Shown here: positions 60,663 through 64,000 of the stretch, piece by piece | Position numbering within the stretch: the stretch's first letter is position 1 | How the letters are laid out: the number at the start of each line of letters is the position of its first letter | Assembly: GCA_001931875.2 (NCBI GenBank) | Contig: MSJH02000800.1 | Location: 186,001 to 250,000 of the forward strand | Length of the DNA stretch: 64,000 nucleotides | Direction of reading: 5' to 3' | Source of the DNA: Byssochlamys sp. IMV 00236 | Taxonomy: Eukaryota; Ascomycota; Eurotiomycetes; Eurotiales; Thermoascaceae | Notes under the pieces: model-generated | The model's input: the letters and a program-made list of their open reading frames with translations, nothing else | Told to the model about the DNA's origin: nothing | The model's database searches: none | Translations under genes and position numbers: made by a program

Positions 60663-62079
60663 TCAAGACAGGTCAAGAACCACTCTTCCCTGTAGCTTTC
60701 CTTCTTGCATTTCCTTGAAGACATTGGTCAAAGACTCCATCTTTTCAGTTCGGAAATGGGCTCCAATAACTCCCCGCGACGCAAATTCCAGGGTTTCGAT
60801 TGCTTCTGTCCGATTACCAACCACGGATCCTGCGATGCTATAATTTCCCATGAGCATCATACCAGGCAATGCCGACGCAACTGGAACTGGCTCGCCCTCA
60901 GGGACTCCCACGCAGACAACCGTGCCGTTAAACCTAAGGAATAGGACCGACTGCGCGTATGCAGCATTCGACGCCGTACAGACAATGACGGCATGTGCTC
61001 CCAGGCCACCCGTCGTGAGCGACTTGACGTGCGCAGAAATGGCAGCGGCCTTGTCATCTCTGGGGAATTTGGTTATGTCGACAAAGTGCTCAGCGCCAGA
61101 GGCTTTGACAATAGATTCCTTGCTCCCGTGATCGATTCCGATGACACGCATGCCCATCCCTCTGCTTGCAAGCTGAACAGCAAGATGGCCCAAACCGCCA
61201 CCTGCACCCGAAATCACCACCCAGTTGCCTGGCTGCGCCTTGCTGCGCTTCAAGGCAGCATAGACAGTAACACCGGCGCAGAGCATAGGCGCGGCAGCGT
61301 CCGAGGGCAAGGAATCCGGGATAGGTGTGACATAGTTGGCTGGTCCAAGTACATATTGTTGGAAAGTGCCTGGTGTATAGTAGCCAGAGATCTTCTGCTT
61401 AAGGCAGATACCGTCGGCACCTTCTCCGCATGGTGCTGTGGTCGTTGCATGTCAGTTTTCGGCGACAACAGCAAATACATGCGTATAACAGTGCATGAGC
61501 GTGGGCATGAACATACGGCAGTTTCCGCAAGCGCTGGCAATCCACTTTACTCCCACTCTGTCTCCGATCTTGAGACCAGACGCCTCTGCTCCGGGTCCCA
61601 ACTTGACGACTTTTCCAACACCTTCGTGGCCGCCGACTTGGCCTGGCTGAGTTGGAAAGGGAAGTATACTCCACTATTCTTAACTATGAGTCTCTACCAT
61701 CGTTTGCAATGGCTTGTACATTACGTCTGTGCGAAGGATGCACGTACCGAATTCATCATGACACCGAAGTCTGAATGGCAGACACCTGAATGTGTCCTTT
61801 GTTTGTTAGATATTGTATATTCCAAATCGCACTCCATAGAGCTATAACGCAAGGCTAAAGACAGTAGCTGCATAAAGTTTACAATCTGATCTCTCCCCTT
61901 TGCAACATCATATTGGCCAGCAACTTCTCCTGCGCGAAAAGAGCAACAACTCACAGATTGATGAGAACCTCTCCATTGCCAGGCTCCGGCACATCGATCT
62001 CCACCACCTTGGTCGAAACAGTTCCTGGCTGATCGTAGATCACGGCCTTTTGAGTCTTCGGAATGGTCGGAGCAGACAT
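60663..62079 (-). CDS. Zinc-containing alcohol dehydrogenase (ADH1 class)
   Basis: Four exons, 62079-61955, 61796-61748, 61673-61517 and 61435-60663, give 367 residues. Intron 1 is 158 nt; all junctions keep phase. The N-terminus is MSAPTIPKTQKAVIYDQPG. Catalytic zinc ligands lie in THSGVCHSD (Cys48) and GGHEGVG (His). The structural zinc cysteines are complete in CGNCPPCGEGADGIC, and YYTPGTFQQYV is typical of fungal ADH. The cofactor motif is ISGAGGGLGHLAVQ. The family interconverts alcohols and aldehydes with NAD, as yeast Adh1 or Aspergillus AlcC/AdhA-type enzymes do; which role applies here is unclear. It is probably cytosolic. A TA-rich stretch at about 62168-62190 lies about 90-110 bp upstream. 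Confidence 0.93.
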
Positions 62080-63587
62080 GATGGGCTATTGGATCGTAAT
62101 GCACTTGTTACGACGCTGTTGATAGCTTTGGTAGATGGAATAGTAGAAGACTGGACTCTCAAGGCGATATATATATATACATATATATGTATCTCAGCCT
62201 CGGTTGGGGTCTTTCCGTGTTCCTCCCCGTCAACCTTCATGACTCGCATCAAACACCCCGATCTCTTATCCGCATGGCAACGGAAGTTACTCTATCTTGC
62301 AAATTGCCGGGGTTCTGTGCGGAAGCTGCCCTTTTGCATGTCCGCATTGTAATTGACGTCGTTGAGATACGGGGTAAGAAGCTTCCCCGCTGCAGGAGCG
62401 AATGAATGGCGGCCTTGGCTGAAGGTCAGAATGCGGGGGTAGGGCATTATCCGGTTATGTAGATACAGCCACAACGTTCGGAGCCGCCATATAACAACGA
62501 CAAGTCGATATGAACCGGTTTTCTCCGGGGAGAAGTTCCCCCTTGCGTAGCCAGAGCATACCGTTCACTTGTCGTTTTAGAATTCATAGCTGTATTCCAT
62601 CCAAAGATATTATATAAGATCCTAATTTCTGTTTTTCTGTTTTCTAGACCTGTTGACGATAAGGGCTACCTGCAGCTTAGCTTCTAGTCTCACGAAAATA
62701 TAGTGCATGACAAGTGACGGAACTTAGCCTTGACGACTCACCTCAAAAGGTCTGTATCACTACTATAGAAAGATGTCGACTGGATAAGCGCCTTAATCAC
62801 TGCTTGTCAAATTTCCACGCCGAATTTCTCTCTAAACCAGCATGGACGTGGGAATTGGAAGTCGCGTAGTCGTCTTAGTCTAGAATCCGGATCCGCTGGC
62901 GGTTGTTACTTAGTGAGGGGTCTAAGTACCTACTGTAAGAGCGCCGCGTCGCATCATGCGGACAACAAGGAAGAATGCAATTCAACTTCCGACTCGCATG
63001 CTCTGCACCCTTGCCAAAACACTCTAGACAACAAGTCGCAGAAAGTTGCAGAGAAGATCTTCAATATATGCGCCTGTTTTCGAAAGAACTTCCTGTCAAC
63101 TTACGAAGGTCTTGTATGTCTCCAGTTGCTTACGGCACTGCGAACTGGTGTCTGCCTAATTGAAATCTGTCCTCATGAGCGCTTAGTGAACTCAGACATA
63201 GCGAAACTGGAACCTGGTAAACTTATATGAGTGCGAAACAATGCAATTTGGAGTCGATATTTCCTCAAACGAGGACTAACTCATAGCACTCTATGTCCAG
63301 GATAGCGCCTTGCAAACCGCACTACGGCACTAAGTCGCTCAAAGAAACGCGACTTAGCAGAGCCCTCAAAGGGTCCGAAATGAGGGACTCGGGTGGCCGG
63401 GTTGAGGTCGATACCGAGGTGCGTACCCCGTATTCTGTCGCGCTTTCACTGGCGTTCCATTCCATCGGGTCGCAGGAAATCAATCCATGTTATTGACTTT
63501 TATTCTCATGCAGGTAACTGCAATGTAAGCAAATCATGCGATCTTAGCGATTTTTAAATTAAGGCACACCTAACGACATCCAGCGAG
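62080..63587. other. Intergenic region
   Basis: About 1.5 kb between the ADH start and the methyltransferase coding sequence, holding both promoters. A possible first exon of the methyltransferase is at 63380-63418 (ATG to a GTGCGT donor). Confidence 0.4.
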
Positions 63588-64000
63588 AGCTTTACAGCCT
63601 CTCTGACATCGTCTGTTTATGACTTTCGAAACGAGAATGGAAGGCGTTATCATGCATATCGCGATGGCCGTAAGTATAAACATCGCTAGGACCTATAACA
63701 CTCGTCTTCGTCACTAAGACAAAGGGAAGACTACCTGATGCCCAATGATGAAGATGAAAAAGAGAGGTTGGATATAATGCATGCCATGATGCTGGAGATG
63801 ATGGATGGCAGACTATTTCTGGCGCCCATTTCGGAGACTCCGCGACACGTTCTCGACCTTGGAACAGGGACAGGGCTTTGGGCTATCGATTTCGGTACGT
63901 AGTTCCAATATGCACTTGTCTCTTCCCTTTCTAACTTTCAAGAAATTTTCAGGTGATAAATTTCCTCAGGCAGAGGTAAGGAATTCAAACTTGCAAACCA
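63588..64000 (+). CDS. LaeA-like SAM-dependent methyltransferase, 5' part only
   Basis: Exons 63588-63669, 63730-63894 and 63953-63975 are readable; the gene runs off the window. They encode SFTASLTSSVYDFRNENG, RRYHAYRDG, YLMPNDEDEKERLDIMHAM and the SAM-binding HVLDLGTGTGLWAIDFG. This is the layout of the large fungal family around LaeA and of TAM-domain methyltransferases, where GRRYHAYR and LPNDExExxRLD precede the glycine-rich loop. The start is uncertain: an exon 63380-63418 (MRDSGGRVEVDTE) would splice in phase to 63588 through a GCGAG acceptor, but this is inference. It may act on small molecules or in regulation; the C-terminal half is needed to tell. Confidence 0.8.

Overview
The window looks like nuclear chromosome sequence from a filamentous ascomycete of the Eurotiales, most probably an Aspergillus. 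The basis is many short spliceosomal introns (about 50-120 nt, GTRNGY donors, YAG acceptors), genes on both strands with no operons, and proteins that read as Aspergillus-type orthologues (HIS1, MSH3, BET2, RRS1, mitoribosomal S29, a Tannase-fold esterase, an RTA1-like protein, a LaeA-like methyltransferase). The species cannot be fixed from the sequence alone. All gene models were assembled by hand from reading frames and splice signals; coding lengths were checked for phase at every junction, but family assignments rest on recognition, not on a search.

Layout. 0.1-5 kb: a low-complexity protein with three NKLDPRV repeats, divergent from an MDR-type reductase, then an SDR. 5.6-10.4 kb: HIS1 (histidine biosynthesis), a tiny spliced 46-residue gene, and a GMC oxidoreductase that ends with a GC-AG intron. 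10.7-19 kb: three genes on the minus strand, MSH3 (mismatch repair), a C2H2-like zinc finger protein and BET2 (Rab geranylgeranyl transferase beta). 19-22 kb: a long non-coding stretch leading into a RhoGAP gene. 25-28 kb: RRS1 and the mitochondrial ribosomal protein S29 gene share a 317-bp divergent promoter. 28.6-34.4 kb: an aldo-keto reductase and a large SAP/SET-domain protein.

35-45.3 kb is the accessory-looking part: a Zn2Cys6 regulator, a broken RTA1-like relic, a sterol-glucosyltransferase-like enzyme, a secreted tannase/feruloyl-esterase-fold enzyme and an intact RTA1-like membrane protein. The perfect 10-bp palindrome ATACGCGTAT occurs five times here, in the divergent glucosyltransferase/esterase promoter and upstream of the RTA1-like gene. 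This is the strongest hint in the window of an undescribed local regulon.

46-64 kb: a long proline-rich coiled-coil protein, a polytopic membrane protein of a kind met in secondary-metabolite clusters, an unrecognised acidic protein, a gene-poor stretch (56.2-60.7 kb) holding a chromodomain-like fragment, a zinc alcohol dehydrogenase, and the start of a LaeA-like methyltransferase cut by the window edge. I saw no tRNA or rRNA gene, no CRISPR array and no intact transposon.
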